NCBI GenBank assembly: GCA_001799285.1
Contig: MGTD01000051.1
Span: forward strand, 1 to 43,717
Direction: 5' to 3'
Length of the DNA: 43,717 nucleotides
Source of the DNA: Deltaproteobacteria bacterium RIFOXYD12_FULL_56_24
GTDB lineage: Bacteria > Desulfobacterota > Desulfobulbia > Desulfobulbales > Desulfurivibrionaceae
This document shows, piece by piece, positions 7,509 through 17,018 of this stretch. The notes beneath the pieces are model-generated. The model had not been told where the DNA came from and did not search any database. It saw only the letters and a program-made list of their open reading frames with translations. Both the position numbers and the translations under genes were made by a program. Numbering within the stretch: position 1 is the stretch's first letter; each line of letters starts with the position of its first letter.

Positions 7509-8843
7509 TCAGAATCTGACCCTGGCGCCGAAGGTGCCAACTTTCAGGTCTTCAACCTCCGGGCCGGAATTTCTCTCCAGCGAGAAAAGCCGGTACTGTA
7601 AATAAAGCTCGGTATCGTATTTGTCGAAAAACTGGTTTACCCCCACTCCGGTCGCATATCCGGTATCATGGGCGGCAGGAGTGTTCCTGGCCCGGGTGTA
7701 ATCCACGATGAAAGCCGTGCTCCCGAAACGGTTGAGTTTGCTGAGCCAGCCGAGCTTGCCGTAGAGGTTGGTGTCATTGTTCTGGTGATCGCGCTCCTGT
7801 AAGCCGGCGGCCATGGTGAAGTTAAGGCCGGTGTTTTCGTGCAGGATCGAAAAAGAGCCGCCATAACGGTTGCCGGCTTGGGCGATATTGGGATTGGCAA
7901 CCGCCGCTCTTGCTGCGGCGTTGAAACCGTATCCTTTCCCGTCCCAGAAGATGGCGGTATCCGCACGTTGATTGCTGACCCCGGAGGCAGCCAGGCTGAA
8001 GCCATGGAACTGGGGGGTGTCATAGCGGATTCGCGACTCGCGGCTCAGGCCGTCGAGATTGGAAAACGCTGTGGAAACCTTGATGCCGGTCAGGGCATGG
8101 TCGCCGGCCCGTTCGCGGAACAGCATACCGTTGACGATATCAGCCACGCTGGAATTCTGCACGGCAAGGGTGCCGGAGAGATCGGCTTCCGCCGTGGTGT
8201 TGGAAGCCGTGTCTCCTTTGCCTATAGACAACTTACCGTAGTTCCTGCTGGTCAGCGACACCTCGGCCCAACGCTGATTGAAAAAATCTCCCGGCGTTTG
8301 ATTGCTCTGGGAAACCTGTGCTGAATTTTCAGGGGCGATGGCGACCTCAATGCGTGATCCCAGGGTTAAATCTTCATCCATCTTGGCCGCGGCCTCAAAG
8401 TTGAGCCGAGTGCCGCTGGTGGCATGATCTACAAAATATGCTTTGTTGACGGCGCCATCGTTTATCTGATTGACGGCGCGGTTGACCTGGCCGGAAAGGC
8501 TGATTTTCAGGGGCTTTCCGCTTGTCGTGATCATTGTCGTCAAACCGGCCTTTCCTCCGGCATCCATGGCCTGTCGTGCTGTGGACACGGCTTGGGCCGC
8601 CTGGGTTTGCATGTCGCCGGTGGCCTGCTTCAGATCGTTGATTTGTTTTTGCAGGGCGCTGAGTGTTAGCGCCTGATTTTTTAGTTGCTCCTGCTGCTGC
8701 CAGACGGTTTCTTGGAGTTGCTGGAGCAGCTTGGCATCGATTTGCACTGTTTGCGCGCAGGCCTGGCCGGGGTTCAGGAATGTCAGCGCCGTCAAGGCCG
8801 CGAAAAGCAGAAGAGTTTTTTCTCGGCCTGGCGAAGTTTTCAT
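7509..8843 (-). CDS. Outer-membrane porin with N-terminal coiled coil
   Basis: The start at 8843 gives a clean signal peptide (MKTSPGREKTLLLFAALTALTF..., cleaved after about residue 31, ACAQ). GAGAG lies just upstream. After cleavage there is a Gln-rich coiled coil (about 33-95, LLQQLQETVWQQQ...). Alternating beta strands follow up to a terminal phenylalanine (GTFGARVRF), as expected for an outer-membrane barrel. The barrel part resembles Gram-negative general porins of about 16 strands. The coiled coil may bind peptidoglycan or trimerise the pore. It is flanked by a broken GGDEF gene upstream (19 bp) and a sensor kinase downstream (29 bp). Substrate is unknown. Confidence 0.87.
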   Translation of the reverse strand: MKTSPGREKTLLLFAALTALTFLNPGQACAQTVQIDAKLLQQLQETVWQQQEQLKNQALTLSALQKQINDLKQATGDMQTQAAQAVSTARQAMDAGGKAGLTTMITTSGKPLKISLSGQVNRAVNQINDGAVNKAYFVDHATSGTRLNFEAAAKMDEDLTLGSRIEVAIAPENSAQVSQSNQTPGDFFNQRWAEVSLTSRNYGKLSIGKGDTASNTTAEADLSGTLAVQNSSVADIVNGMLFRERAGDHALTGIKVSTAFSNLDGLSRESRIRYDTPQFHGFSLAASGVSNQRADTAIFWDGKGYGFNAAARAAVANPNIAQAGNRYGGSFSILHENTGLNFTMAAGLQERDHQNNDTNLYGKLGWLSKLNRFGSTAFIVDYTRARNTPAAHDTGYATGVGVNQFFDKYDTELYLQYRLFSLERNSGPEVEDLKVGTFGARVRF

Positions 8844-8862
8844 GAGGTGCTCTCTCATGGTT

Positions 8863-9141
8863 TTAAAGATTTTCATGAAAGAGATACCGGCCACGCCCGG
8901 CCTGTTTGGCCTGGTACATGGCGCTGTCGGCCAGCTGCAACAGGGTTGCGGGGGTGTCGCCATCCTGGGGGGAGAGGCTTATCCCTGCACTGGGGCTGCT
9001 GTAGAGGGGACGTCCGTCTATCTGGTAAGGGGCGGTCTTGATCCGGTAATCTCCCTTGAGGGCTGTCGCCAGGACATGGAGGTTGGCCGGGATGTCGTCA
9101 ACCAGCAGGATCAGCGGTTTATCGACGGCAGGCACGGTCAT
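8863..9141 (-). pseudogene. Internally deleted response regulator-diguanylate cyclase
   Basis: The 92-aa frame begins as a receiver domain (PLILLVDDIPANLHVLATALKG..., residues 9-37) and then jumps directly to the last third of a GGDEF domain (SAGISLSPQDGDTPATLLQL and ADSAMYQAKQAGRGRY). The receiver phosphorylation Asp, the rest of the receiver and the GGDEF active-site loop are all missing. A normal REC-GGDEF protein is about 300 aa, so roughly 600 bp appear to have been lost in frame. It cannot be a cyclase. It lies 19 bp before the porin gene and may keep that gene's leader. Whether the short protein is made is unknown. Confidence 0.85.
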
Positions 9142-9279
9142 GGGTGTATCTCATAAAATGAACGCTGATTGGCAATCTGGCGCTGCATGTCTTGATGGCC
9201 TTTCCCTGCTGGAGTTTTACGCGGGTAGGGTCTAAGCATGCGCTTGGTTCTGCGCCACATGATAGCAGACGGTGATGAA

Positions 9280-9335
9280 GCTGAGTTGAGCACCTTGTCT
9301 GCTCATACGAAACTTATACCCGGCTGAGTGTAAAT
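9280..9335 (+). repeat. Dispersed repeat B, copy 1
   Basis: GCTGAGTTGAGCACCTTGTC followed by TGCTCATACGAAACTTATACCC matches three other places in the window (12943-13010, 34492-34545, 38564-38617). GAGCA/TGCTC can form a short hairpin. It is the only recognisable feature in the 276 bp between the GGDEF remnant and mtgA; the rest of 9142-9417 shows nothing. Confidence 0.75.
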
Positions 9336-9417
9336 ACCCAAATAGAAAAAGCTAATTGTTCTTTATCTGTGGCCTATTTTCAAGGTTTACCGGCGTGGCC
9401 GGCAGAGCGGTCAGAAG

Positions 9418-10188
9418 TCAGAGCGATCTGAGCAGGGCCGGGCCGCCGAGCTGGCGCATTTGTTGCTGGATTTGGCCGGCGCGTTGGCGGAGGTAGCCGG
9501 AGGGCTTGGCGGGATTGAAACGCAGGGGGCTGGGCAGAGTTGCCGCTAGCAGGGCGGCCTCGCCGCTGGTCAGTCTGGCGGCCGGTTTGTGGAAGTAGGC
9601 CCGGCTGGCGGCCTCGACCCCGAAGATGCCGGGGCCGAACTCCGCCACATTGAGATAAACCTCGAGGATGCGGTGTTTGGGCCAGAGACCCTCCAGCAGC
9701 ATGGTGAAATAAACCTCCAGACCTTTGCGAATAAAGCTCCTTTGCGGCCAGAGAAAGAGGTTTTTGGCAAGTTGCTGGGAGATGGTGCTGGCCCCGTGTA
9801 CCTTTTTTTTGCGCTGGTTGTGCTCCCAGGCCTTTTCGATTGCCTCAAAATCAAAGCCCAGGTGATCTGGAAATTTTTGATCTTCGGAGGCGATTATCGC
9901 CAACGACGCGTAAGGGGAGATTTTTTTCAGGACGACCCAGCGGTGACGGAAGCGAAAGTCCTTGTCTTGCTGCCAGAAAGCGGCAACCCGTTTCTGGATC
10001 ATCAGGGAACTGCAGGGCACCGGCACCCAGCGGAAGATAATAGTGATGGCCATGCTTCCCGCAATCAGCAAGAGACAAAGGTGGAAGAGGCGGCGCCGAA
10101 GGTTGCGAAACAGTCCTGGCGATCCAGCCTCTCGGCCTTGTTTTTTTGCGGCACCAGAACCGACTGCGGTTTTTTTGCGATTAACCAT
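9418..10188 (-). CDS. mtgA: Monofunctional peptidoglycan glycosyltransferase
   Basis: MtgA polymerises lipid II into glycan strands at the outer face of the inner membrane. The 256-aa protein has one N-terminal membrane anchor (about 33-52) and a single GT51 domain. The catalytic Glu102 lies in IIASEDQKFPDHLGFD, followed by GASTISQQLAKNLFLWPQRS and the ILEVYLNVAEFGPGIFGVEAA motif. There is no transpeptidase domain, and the length is usual for MtgA. It starts 24 bp after the glucan synthase gene ends, in the same direction, so both are probably transcribed together. Confidence 0.95.
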   Translation of the reverse strand: MVNRKKTAVGSGAAKKQGREAGSPGLFRNLRRRLFHLCLLLIAGSMAITIIFRWVPVPCSSLMIQKRVAAFWQQDKDFRFRHRWVVLKKISPYASLAIIASEDQKFPDHLGFDFEAIEKAWEHNQRKKKVHGASTISQQLAKNLFLWPQRSFIRKGLEVYFTMLLEGLWPKHRILEVYLNVAEFGPGIFGVEAASRAYFHKPAARLTSGEAALLAATLPSPLRFNPAKPSGYLRQRAGQIQQQMRQLGGPALLRSL

Positions 10189-10212
10189 GGTCAGAATCAG
10201 ATCCCGACTGCC

Positions 10213-12834
10213 TCAGGCATGGTTCCCTGGTTCAGGCAAGGAAGTAAGGGGCGCGGTGATACTGCTGATGAGCTTTTCCTCGGTCTTTGCAAAGCCGCTC
10301 ACCATGGCCATGATCACCGTGGCCAGATAGGGGATTGACTGAACCAGCAGGACCATGATCCAGACCATCAGGTCCGCCGTCTCCGAGCCTTGCACCACCA
10401 CGACGCAGATGGCCGCGAGCCAGAGGGAAAGCATGATTAACCCTTCTTCCCGGGCTGATTGCAGGGCCTGCAGCAGGGCATGGCGTTTGGTCCGTTTCGG
10501 AGTTCGGAAAAATGGTTTGTCATTGGTGAAAAAACCAAGAATGATCGCCTGGGAAATGGTGTGGGACAAGGAAAGGCCCGCCAGCGCCGAGGCCAGGGTT
10601 TGCCCGGCCGTAGCCCCGACCCTGGTCCGGTAAAGGTAGATCATTTTGCCCATTTTGAAAACAAAGAGGGCGAGCGGCATGATCGACAAAATCACCAGGG
10701 GCGGATCAATCTTGAGCGGAAAATATACCATGCCGGTGGTCCAGCCCAGGGCGGCCAGGGTGAAGAACATGTTCAGGCTGTCCGCCAGCCAGGGGATCCA
10801 GCCGGCGACGAAATGATAGCGCTGTCCCCTGGTGAGGGCGGTATCATTGCCGAAAAGCAGGGAGCCGGCATGTCGGCGCAGGATCTGCACCGCCCCGTAG
10901 GCCCAGCGGAAGCGCTGTTTCTTGAAATCGAGAAAGGTATCCGGCATCAACCCGCGGCCATAGGTCTTGGGAACATAAGTAGCTTCATAGCCGCGATCAA
11001 AGATTTTCAACCCCAGTTCAGCATCCTCGGTGATGCACCATTCCGCCCAGCCCCCAACCTCTTGCAGTACGGATTTGCGGACCATGGTCATGGTGCCGTG
11101 CTGGATGATGGCGTTGCGTTCATTGCGGGTCAACATGCCGATATAGAAAAAGCCCTTGTATTCCGCGTAGCACATGGCCTTGAACAGGCTCTCCCCGTCG
11201 TCCCGGTAATCCTGGGGCGCCTGGGCGATGGCCAGGGAGGGCTTGGCAAACTGGGGGGCCATGTCCTTGAGCCAGTCCGGAGTTACCACATAATCGCTGT
11301 CGATGACCGCGATAATCTCGGCCTCCGGCGCGGTTTTCCCCATGGCGAAGTTCAACGCCCCGGCCTTGAACCCTGACAGCGGCTCCACATGAAAGAAGCG
11401 GAACTTAGGCCCGAGTTTCCGGCAGTGTGCTTCCACCGGTTGCCAGACCGCGGGATCCTTGGTGTTGTTGTCGATGATCAGGACCTCGTAGCGGGGGTAA
11501 TCCAGCTTGGCCAGGGCATTGAGGGTCTCGATCAGCATCTCGGGCGGCTCGTTGTAGGCCGGCACCTGAACAGAAACCATGGGCAGTTGGTCATCCTCCA
11601 GGTGCTGCGGGGTAAAGGGGCGGCGCCATTGGGAGAGCCAGGTTGCCTCCGCCCATTCATGGGCCTCGGCCAGGAGAACCACCACCACACCGATCATGCC
11701 GATGATCATGAGAATGCCGATGAAGATGGTGGTCGGGTTGAGATACTGTCTGGTGTAGGTGTAAACGATCCACACCGCACCGGTGGCAGCACCGAAGGCA
11801 ATGGTGGCAAGAAAGCTGCGGCCCCGGGTACGCAGGGTTTTGCTGTCGGTCAGGAGAAAGGCGAAGGTTATGATGGCGATTATTGCCGAGATTCCGGCCA
11901 GCATCCGCCATTCCGGAATCCGGACAATGGGCGCGGTAAAAGGGAATTTGGCCTGGCGGTTGACATCGTATACGCCCCAGTATGCGCCCACCGAGCCCTC
12001 ACTTCCTTGTTTCCAGGGCTGGTCAAAGGCCTCCATGACATAATAGGTGTATTTTTCCTGTTCGGCCTTGGCCAGAAAACGGCGGAGAAAGATGGCTTCG
12101 TTGGCTGGGGAGGCCACCGCCAATTGGCGGGTTCTGCCGTTGCTGGGCCAGCCTACCTCGCCGATGATCACCTGTTTGTCCGGGAATTTCTGTTTCAGCA
12201 TGTTCATGTGCTGGACAATGTAATCAATGGCGCTGGCCATCTCCACGCCTTCCCAGTACGGCAGCATGTGGGTGGCGACGAAGTCCACATGTTCGCCGAG
12301 TTTCGGATATTTAATCCAGATATGCCACGGCTCGGCCGTACTTACCGGAACTCCGACAACCGCTCGTACCCGGTCAATATAGGCTATGAGTTCCTCAGGG
12401 GTCAGGTCGCCCCGGAGAAGCGCTTCGTTGCCGACGATAATCCGAATCACATTTTTGCGGTTTTCCTGGGCAACCCGGATGGCGGTTTCGATCTCCACCT
12501 CGTTTCTTTCCAGATCGCTGTTCAGCCAGGCGCCCAAGGTCACGTTGAGGCCATGCTTGCGGGCCAGGCGGGGTATCTCCGCCAAGGAGCCTTCCATGGT
12601 ATAAGTTCTAACCGCATGGGTTTTTTGGGCCAGCAAGGCCAGATCCGTGTCGATCTCTTCCTCGCTGGGCAGGACGTGGTCAATGGCGCTCTGCCAGGCA
12701 CGGAACGGCGAAAAGGAAAAGCCCTGAATCCGGTTGGGCCAGCGGGGTTCCTGCCCCGGCTGGTTGACAAAGGCCCAGATGGAGCTGGAAATAACCGCGA
12801 TCGCTATGGCAATGAGGATATTAGCCCTGGTCAT
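10213..12834 (-). CDS. Bifunctional GH17-GT2 membrane beta-glucan synthase/transferase (NdvB-like)
   Basis: The 873-aa protein joins two enzymes. After an N-terminal anchor (about 4-22), residues 35-310 form a GH17-type (beta-1,3-glucanase/glucosyltransferase) domain with Glu137 (IVGNEALLRG) and Glu226 (IIGEVGWPSNG) as likely acid/base and nucleophile; it would sit outside the membrane. Two or three membrane helices (about 312-390) lead to a cytoplasmic processive GT2 domain (SVQVPAYNEPPEML, VIDSDY at 510-515, ITEDAELG, and the QRFRWAYG form of QxxRW). A C-terminal membrane bundle follows. In proteobacteria this architecture is known for NdvB-like proteins that make and rearrange beta-1,3-glucans. 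The exact product here is inferred. GAGAG lies upstream of the ATG. Confidence 0.87.
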   Translation of the reverse strand: MTRANILIAIAIAVISSSIWAFVNQPGQEPRWPNRIQGFSFSPFRAWQSAIDHVLPSEEEIDTDLALLAQKTHAVRTYTMEGSLAEIPRLARKHGLNVTLGAWLNSDLERNEVEIETAIRVAQENRKNVIRIIVGNEALLRGDLTPEELIAYIDRVRAVVGVPVSTAEPWHIWIKYPKLGEHVDFVATHMLPYWEGVEMASAIDYIVQHMNMLKQKFPDKQVIIGEVGWPSNGRTRQLAVASPANEAIFLRRFLAKAEQEKYTYYVMEAFDQPWKQGSEGSVGAYWGVYDVNRQAKFPFTAPIVRIPEWRMLAGISAIIAIITFAFLLTDSKTLRTRGRSFLATIAFGAATGAVWIVYTYTRQYLNPTTIFIGILMIIGMIGVVVVLLAEAHEWAEATWLSQWRRPFTPQHLEDDQLPMVSVQVPAYNEPPEMLIETLNALAKLDYPRYEVLIIDNNTKDPAVWQPVEAHCRKLGPKFRFFHVEPLSGFKAGALNFAMGKTAPEAEIIAVIDSDYVVTPDWLKDMAPQFAKPSLAIAQAPQDYRDDGESLFKAMCYAEYKGFFYIGMLTRNERNAIIQHGTMTMVRKSVLQEVGGWAEWCITEDAELGLKIFDRGYEATYVPKTYGRGLMPDTFLDFKKQRFRWAYGAVQILRRHAGSLLFGNDTALTRGQRYHFVAGWIPWLADSLNMFFTLAALGWTTGMVYFPLKIDPPLVILSIMPLALFVFKMGKMIYLYRTRVGATAGQTLASALAGLSLSHTISQAIILGFFTNDKPFFRTPKRTKRHALLQALQSAREEGLIMLSLWLAAICVVVVQGSETADLMVWIMVLLVQSIPYLATVIMAMVSGFAKTEEKLISSITAPLTSLPEPGNHA

Positions 12835-12942
12835 ATGGCTCTCTCAGGCGTGGGACATTTCCGCGAACGCTCGGTTTTCGGGCTTGGGGAAAACGTAATC
12901 GATCACGGGGTGGGCCACAAAACAGGGAAAGCCACGGAATCA

Positions 12943-13010
12943 CCCTTCGGGTATAAGTTTCGTTTTGTACCCTAAAGGGCATAAAATCCGACAAGCTGCT
13001 CAACTCAGCT
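12943..13010 (-). repeat. Dispersed repeat B, copy 2 (with internal insertion)
   Basis: Read on the minus strand it begins AGCTGAGTTGAGCAGCTTGT and ends AAACGAAACTTATACCCG. About 20 extra bases (GTACCCTAAAGGGCATAAAA on the plus strand) interrupt the middle. It directly abuts palindromic repeat copy 3. Both lie upstream of the glucan synthase gene. Confidence 0.7.
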
Positions 13011-13013
13011 AAA

Positions 13014-13056
13014 AGCGACCACAGGGTGCCGCAGGTTACGGCAAGCGGGACGGCGT
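13014..13056 (-). repeat. Palindromic repeat A, copy 3 (half element)
   Basis: AGCGACCACAGGGTGCCGCA, then GGTTACGGCAAGCGGGACGG, matches the right half of the class II element in reverse orientation, as in copy 4. The apex and left arm are missing, and repeat B takes the place of the tail. This looks like a truncated copy. Confidence 0.7.
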
Positions 13057-13363
13057 CTTGTCTCGTCTGAGGCGGGATGTTTGGGGATGAGCCCATTTTT
13101 TTGAATACGCCTGTGGGGGGAAGTGCTGGAATTTATACCATGAATAGAAGCAGTATATACGACTGAAGAGGGTTGCTTGTCAATCCTGTTCGTGGGCGGT
13201 TTTGTTTTTTTGTTCCGTGCCAGACTTCTCGGCAGTATCCGTTCGTCCCAGTAAATGCGAAGGGACTAACCTGTTCCCCGCGCACAGCCTCTGTAGTTCT
13301 TCTTCGTTGTATATAAGTTACTTCCCTCCTTCCCTGGGTTGAGTCCTGCCCCGTGATTGCTTG
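13057..13363. other. Intergenic region without a recognisable gene
   Basis: About 300 bp lie between the repeats upstream of the glucan synthase and the end of the PAS kinase gene. No ORF with protein-like composition, RNA gene or clear terminator was seen. Short T-runs and a TTGTATATAAG stretch near 13307-13317 are not enough to call a promoter. Confidence 0.6.
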
Positions 13364-14473
13364 TTATTCCTGGAGTCTCTCTGTGCGCAGAGCCCTTCTT
13401 CTTTCTTTTCTCAGCAGAAAAGTCACCGTCGTCCCCTGCGTTTCTACGGAGGAAATCTCAAGTAACCCATCCTGCTCTTCCACGATACGCAGGGCAAAGG
13501 TTAGCCCCATGCCGATCCGCCCGGTCTTGTTGGTGAAGAAATGGGTGGTGACTTGTGGCAGGTTCTCCGCCTTGATCCCGCAGCCGTGGTCGTTTATCCG
13601 CACGGCGCACGGCCATTCGGCCCGCCCGGAATCGAAGGCCACAAACTCGACCTCGCGACAGTTGGTCTTTTTGTGCTCATACGATTCGCAGGCGTTGACC
13701 ACCACCGCCTCGATCGCCTCGGTAATGGCATACAGATCAGCCAGAATCACCTTGGAGAGGATCGACTCGTCATGCGCGAAGCGGATCTCCACTCCATACT
13801 GTTCGCCGATTCCGATAAGCCTCGGTCTGACGAACTGGACCAGATCGGAGACGGAAACCTTTCCGGTTTTCGGCCTCGGCATCCGGATGAAGGAGTTCAT
13901 GGTGTCCAGCAATTTTTCCAGGCGGCCGGACTCGTGGATGATGGTCTCCATGTACCGCTCGTTGATCCCGACCTTCCCCTTCATCCGTCTGGCCAGTCCA
14001 CCGATCACCTGAATTGGGTTGCGGATCTGATGGCTTATCTCGTCGAGCATATTGCCCAGAAACGCCACCCGCTCGGTGTGTTTGAGGGTTCGTTCAATGG
14101 CTTTCATTCTGGAACTGTCGTGGATGGTCACCGCGATGCATTCCTCGTTTTCCCATCGGAAAACCGAACAGTAGAGAATACCGAGGAAAGAGCCTCCGTC
14201 CAGGCAATGCAGCATGATCTCGGTCTCGAACTCCTGCCGGCGCCTGGTCAAAAGAAGAATGTTGGGCAGCATGATCTGCCGGTCTTCCGGCATGAACAGT
14301 TCGGAGAACTCGATATGGTTGAGTGCCTCCCGGTCGGTTCTGAACATCTCGGCCGTCCTGCTGTTGGCGAAAAATATCTGCCCGTCCGGGTCAACCAGGA
14401 TGACTGCGTTGTGGACAATGTCGAGGATTTCGCCAAACAGCTCCACCGGCTTTTCGTTGTCTGTCGGTTTCAT
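13364..14473 (-). CDS. Soluble PAS-domain sensor histidine kinase
   Basis: No membrane segment is present, so this is a cytoplasmic sensor. A PAS domain (about 15-130, HNAVILVDPDGQIFFANS) is followed by the dimerisation helix with the phosphorylated His near 148 (LDEISHQIRNPIQVIGG). The ATPase domain has VVVNACES, DHGCGI and GRIGMGLTFA. The frame extends to a GTG at 14479, but the ATG at 14473 has AGGGGG at a good distance and was chosen. Output would be phosphotransfer to a separate response regulator; none is adjacent, so it is an orphan. The signal is unknown. Confidence 0.9.
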   Translation of the reverse strand: MKPTDNEKPVELFGEILDIVHNAVILVDPDGQIFFANSRTAEMFRTDREALNHIEFSELFMPEDRQIMLPNILLLTRRRQEFETEIMLHCLDGGSFLGILYCSVFRWENEECIAVTIHDSSRMKAIERTLKHTERVAFLGNMLDEISHQIRNPIQVIGGLARRMKGKVGINERYMETIIHESGRLEKLLDTMNSFIRMPRPKTGKVSVSDLVQFVRPRLIGIGEQYGVEIRFAHDESILSKVILADLYAITEAIEAVVVNACESYEHKKTNCREVEFVAFDSGRAEWPCAVRINDHGCGIKAENLPQVTTHFFTNKTGRIGMGLTFALRIVEEQDGLLEISSVETQGTTVTFLLRKERRRALRTERLQE

Positions 14474-15023
14474 TCTCACCCCCTAAAGCCTGCCCGCAAG
14501 GCACCGTACCGTGGCCGGTCAACGCCCGCCGAGCTGCCGGAATCTGAAAGGCTGACTGCCCACGACCGCCCCTTCGGCGTCGGAGCGGATCTTGGCCCGG
14601 ATATAACCGCAATCGGCGGGAACGAGCGATCCCCCTGATTGTAAATTTCCTTGCCGATCAGATTGGGATGAGCCCGATATAGTTCAACATACCATGCCAC
14701 CGTTTTTTTGTATCTGCCCGGATGAAAAAAAGTTACCCCCGCGCCTTGCGGCCAGGCTGACTCCTGTCGGCCGTAGAGTTGGAGAAATTTACGGGTTTTA
14801 TGACCTCCCTGAACAGCTTCTCCCAAAAAGATCGGGATATTTCCCGTTTCCTCTGTGAGTTATATATCGAGGGGATTTTTGATGGCAAGCATAAAATTTG
14901 TTGGGCAGGTCTTGTTTGCAAGCGATGCATTGCCTGGTTCTGATTAGTCAGGATTGTATTTATGCCTCATCTTGAATATGATACCCATTGCCTGTCCATT
15001 GTTACTGACCCCGGAGATTTTTC
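14474..15023. other. Intergenic region between the divergent PAS kinase and uvrB
   Basis: About 550 bp separate two divergent genes, so promoters for both should lie here, but none stands out. A minus-strand frame (14826-14476) ends just before the PAS kinase ATG; its Arg/Ser-rich composition argues against a real gene. A possible 21-codon plus-strand frame starting near 14882 has GAGGGG before it. A canonical LexA box for uvrB was not seen. Confidence 0.5.
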
Positions 15024-17018
15024 ATGTCCTTTCAGCTTGAAACCACCTTTACCCCCGCCGGAGACCAGCCGGCCGCCATCGCGCTCCTGTGCCGCGGCCT
15101 GGCGGAAGGGCTGCCGCATCAGGTGCTGCTAGGGGTCACCGGCTCGGGCAAGACCTTCACCATGGCCCAGGTCATCGCCAAAACCGGCCGCCCGGCCTTG
15201 GTCATGGCTCCCAATAAGACCCTGGCCGCCCAGCTCTACTCGGAGTTCAAGGAGCTGTTTCCCTCAAATGCGGTGGAATATTTCGTCAGCTATTACGACT
15301 ATTACCAGCCCGAGGCGTATATCCCCTCGTCTGACACCTATATCGAAAAGGACTCCGCCATCAACGAGGCCATCGACAAGATGCGCCACTCCGCGACCCG
15401 AGCGCTCTTGACCCGGCGGGATGTAATTATCGTCGCCTCGGTTTCCTGCATCTACGGCCTGGGCTCGCCGGAGGAATACAAGAGCATGCATCTTTTCCTC
15501 AAGGAAGGGGAGGAGTATTCCCTGGAGGAGATGCGACGGCGGTTGGTGCACATGCTTTACGAGCGCAACGACCTCTCCTTCCATCGCGGCACCTTCCGGG
15601 TGCGGGGCGATGTGCTGGAGATCTTCCCGGCCTACGAGGAGGACCGCGCCGTTCGGGTGGAGTTTTTCGGCGATACCATCGAGGCGGTGAGCATCATCGA
15701 TCCTTTGCGCGGCAAGGTGCTGGAGCGTTTTGCCGAGTTGACTGTTTTCCCGGGCAGCCATTTTGTTACCTCCAGGGATCGGCTGCAGCGGGCCACGGCC
15801 ACCATCAAGGAGGAGTTGCGAGAGCGGCTCACCTTTTTTCAGGTCCATAACCGGCTTCTTGAGGCGCAGCGCCTGGAGCAGCGCACCATGTTTGACTTGG
15901 AGATGCTCCAGGAGCTGGGCTACTGCCACGGCATCGAGAATTACAGCCGCCATTTCACCGGCCTGGCGCCTGGGCAGCCGCCACCCACCCTGCTGGACTA
16001 TTTCCCCTCTGATTTTATCCTCTTTGCCGACGAATCTCATGTGACCATCCCCCAGGTGCGGGGCATGTACCGGGGGGATCGCTCCCGTAAGGAGACCCTG
16101 ACCGAGTTCGGCTTCCGCTTGCCATCCGCCCTTGATAACCGGCCTCTGATGTTTGATGAGTTCGCGGCCCGGATACCCCAGGCGGTCTATGTTTCCGCGA
16201 CCCCCGGCGATTTTGAGCTGGAGAAGGCCGAGGGCCGGGTGGTGGAGCAGGTGATCCGGCCAACCGGGCTGCTGGATCCGGAGATTCAAGTCCGGCCGGC
16301 CACCAATCAGGTGGATGATCTGCTGGAAGAGGTCCGGCTCCGGGAGGAGCGGGGAGAGCGGGTGCTGATCACCACCCTGACCAAGCGGATGGCCGAGGAT
16401 CTTACCGACTATTACGCCAAGCTCGGGGTGCGGGTGCGTTATCTCCATTCCGACATCAAAACCATGGAGCGCATGGAATTGATCCGCGATCTGCGCCTCG
16501 GGGAGTATCAGGTGCTGGTGGGGATCAATCTTCTCCGCGAAGGGCTGGATATCCCGGAGGTCTCGCTGGTGGCGGTGCTGGACGCCGACAAGGAGGGGTT
16601 TCTCCGCAGCGCTCGCTCGCTTATCCAGACTTGCGGCCGGGCGGCCCGCAATATCAAGGGGATGGTGATCCTCTACGGGGATCGGCTTACCGACTCCATG
16701 CGCCAGACCATTGAGGAAACCAAGCGGCGGCGGGCCATTCAGGCGGCTTACAACGAGGCTCATTCCATTACCCCGGAGAGTGTGCAGTCGCGGATCAAGG
16801 ATCTGATGGATACGGTGTATGAAAAGGATTATGTTACCGTAGGGGTGGAAACCGGCGAGCCCGGGCAGCAGTACGCAACCCTGGCGGAACTGCGCCGGGA
16901 GATGAAGGCGCTGGAAAAAGAGATGCTGGCCGCGGCCAGGGAACTCGCCTTTGAGGATGCGGCCGCCCTGCGCGATCAGCTCAAGAAATTGAAGGAAATG
17001 GAACTTGCATGGCTGTGA
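15024..17018 (+). CDS. uvrB: Excinuclease ABC subunit B
   Basis: UvrB is the damage-verifying helicase of nucleotide excision repair; it receives damaged DNA from UvrA and recruits UvrC. The 664-aa protein has Walker [13 protein letters not shown] near residue 37 and the beta-hairpin region [21 protein letters not shown] near 93. The DESH box ([12 protein letters not shown]) lies near 335, with helicase motifs V and VI ([22 protein letters not shown]) after it. A C-terminal UVR motif that contacts UvrC lies at about 620-655. GGAG precedes the ATG by 7 nt. The following acyltransferase gene overlaps its last 10 bp. Confidence 0.98.
   Translation: MSFQLETTFTPAGDQPAAIALLCRGLAEGLPHQVLLGVTGSGKTFTMAQVIAKTGRPALVMAPNKTLAAQLYSEFKELFPSNAVEYFVSYYDYYQPEAYIPSSDTYIEKDSAINEAIDKMRHSATRALLTRRDVIIVASVSCIYGLGSPEEYKSMHLFLKEGEEYSLEEMRRRLVHMLYERNDLSFHRGTFRVRGDVLEIFPAYEEDRAVRVEFFGDTIEAVSIIDPLRGKVLERFAELTVFPGSHFVTSRDRLQRATATIKEELRERLTFFQVHNRLLEAQRLEQRTMFDLEMLQELGYCHGIENYSRHFTGLAPGQPPPTLLDYFPSDFILFADESHVTIPQVRGMYRGDRSRKETLTEFGFRLPSALDNRPLMFDEFAARIPQAVYVSATPGDFELEKAEGRVVEQVIRPTGLLDPEIQVRPATNQVDDLLEEVRLREERGERVLITTLTKRMAEDLTDYYAKLGVRVRYLHSDIKTMERMELIRDLRLGEYQVLVGINLLREGLDIPEVSLVAVLDADKEGFLRSARSLIQTCGRAARNIKGMVILYGDRLTDSMRQTIEETKRRRAIQAAYNEAHSITPESVQSRIKDLMDTVYEKDYVTVGVETGEPGQQYATLAELRREMKALEKEMLAAARELAFEDAAALRDQLKKLKEMELAWL

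Noticed and set aside
11389-12975. Long plus-strand frame (528 codons) opposite the glucan synthase gene
   Set aside because: It is antisense to a clear GH17-GT2 gene, and its composition (Gly/His/Asp-rich, no motif) is typical of shadow frames in GC-rich DNA.
14476-14826. A 116-aa minus-strand frame ending just before the PAS kinase ATG
   Set aside because: The stop next to the ATG looks like coupling, but the second half is Arg/Ser/Pro-rich and unlike a real protein. No ribosome-binding site or family match could be seen.
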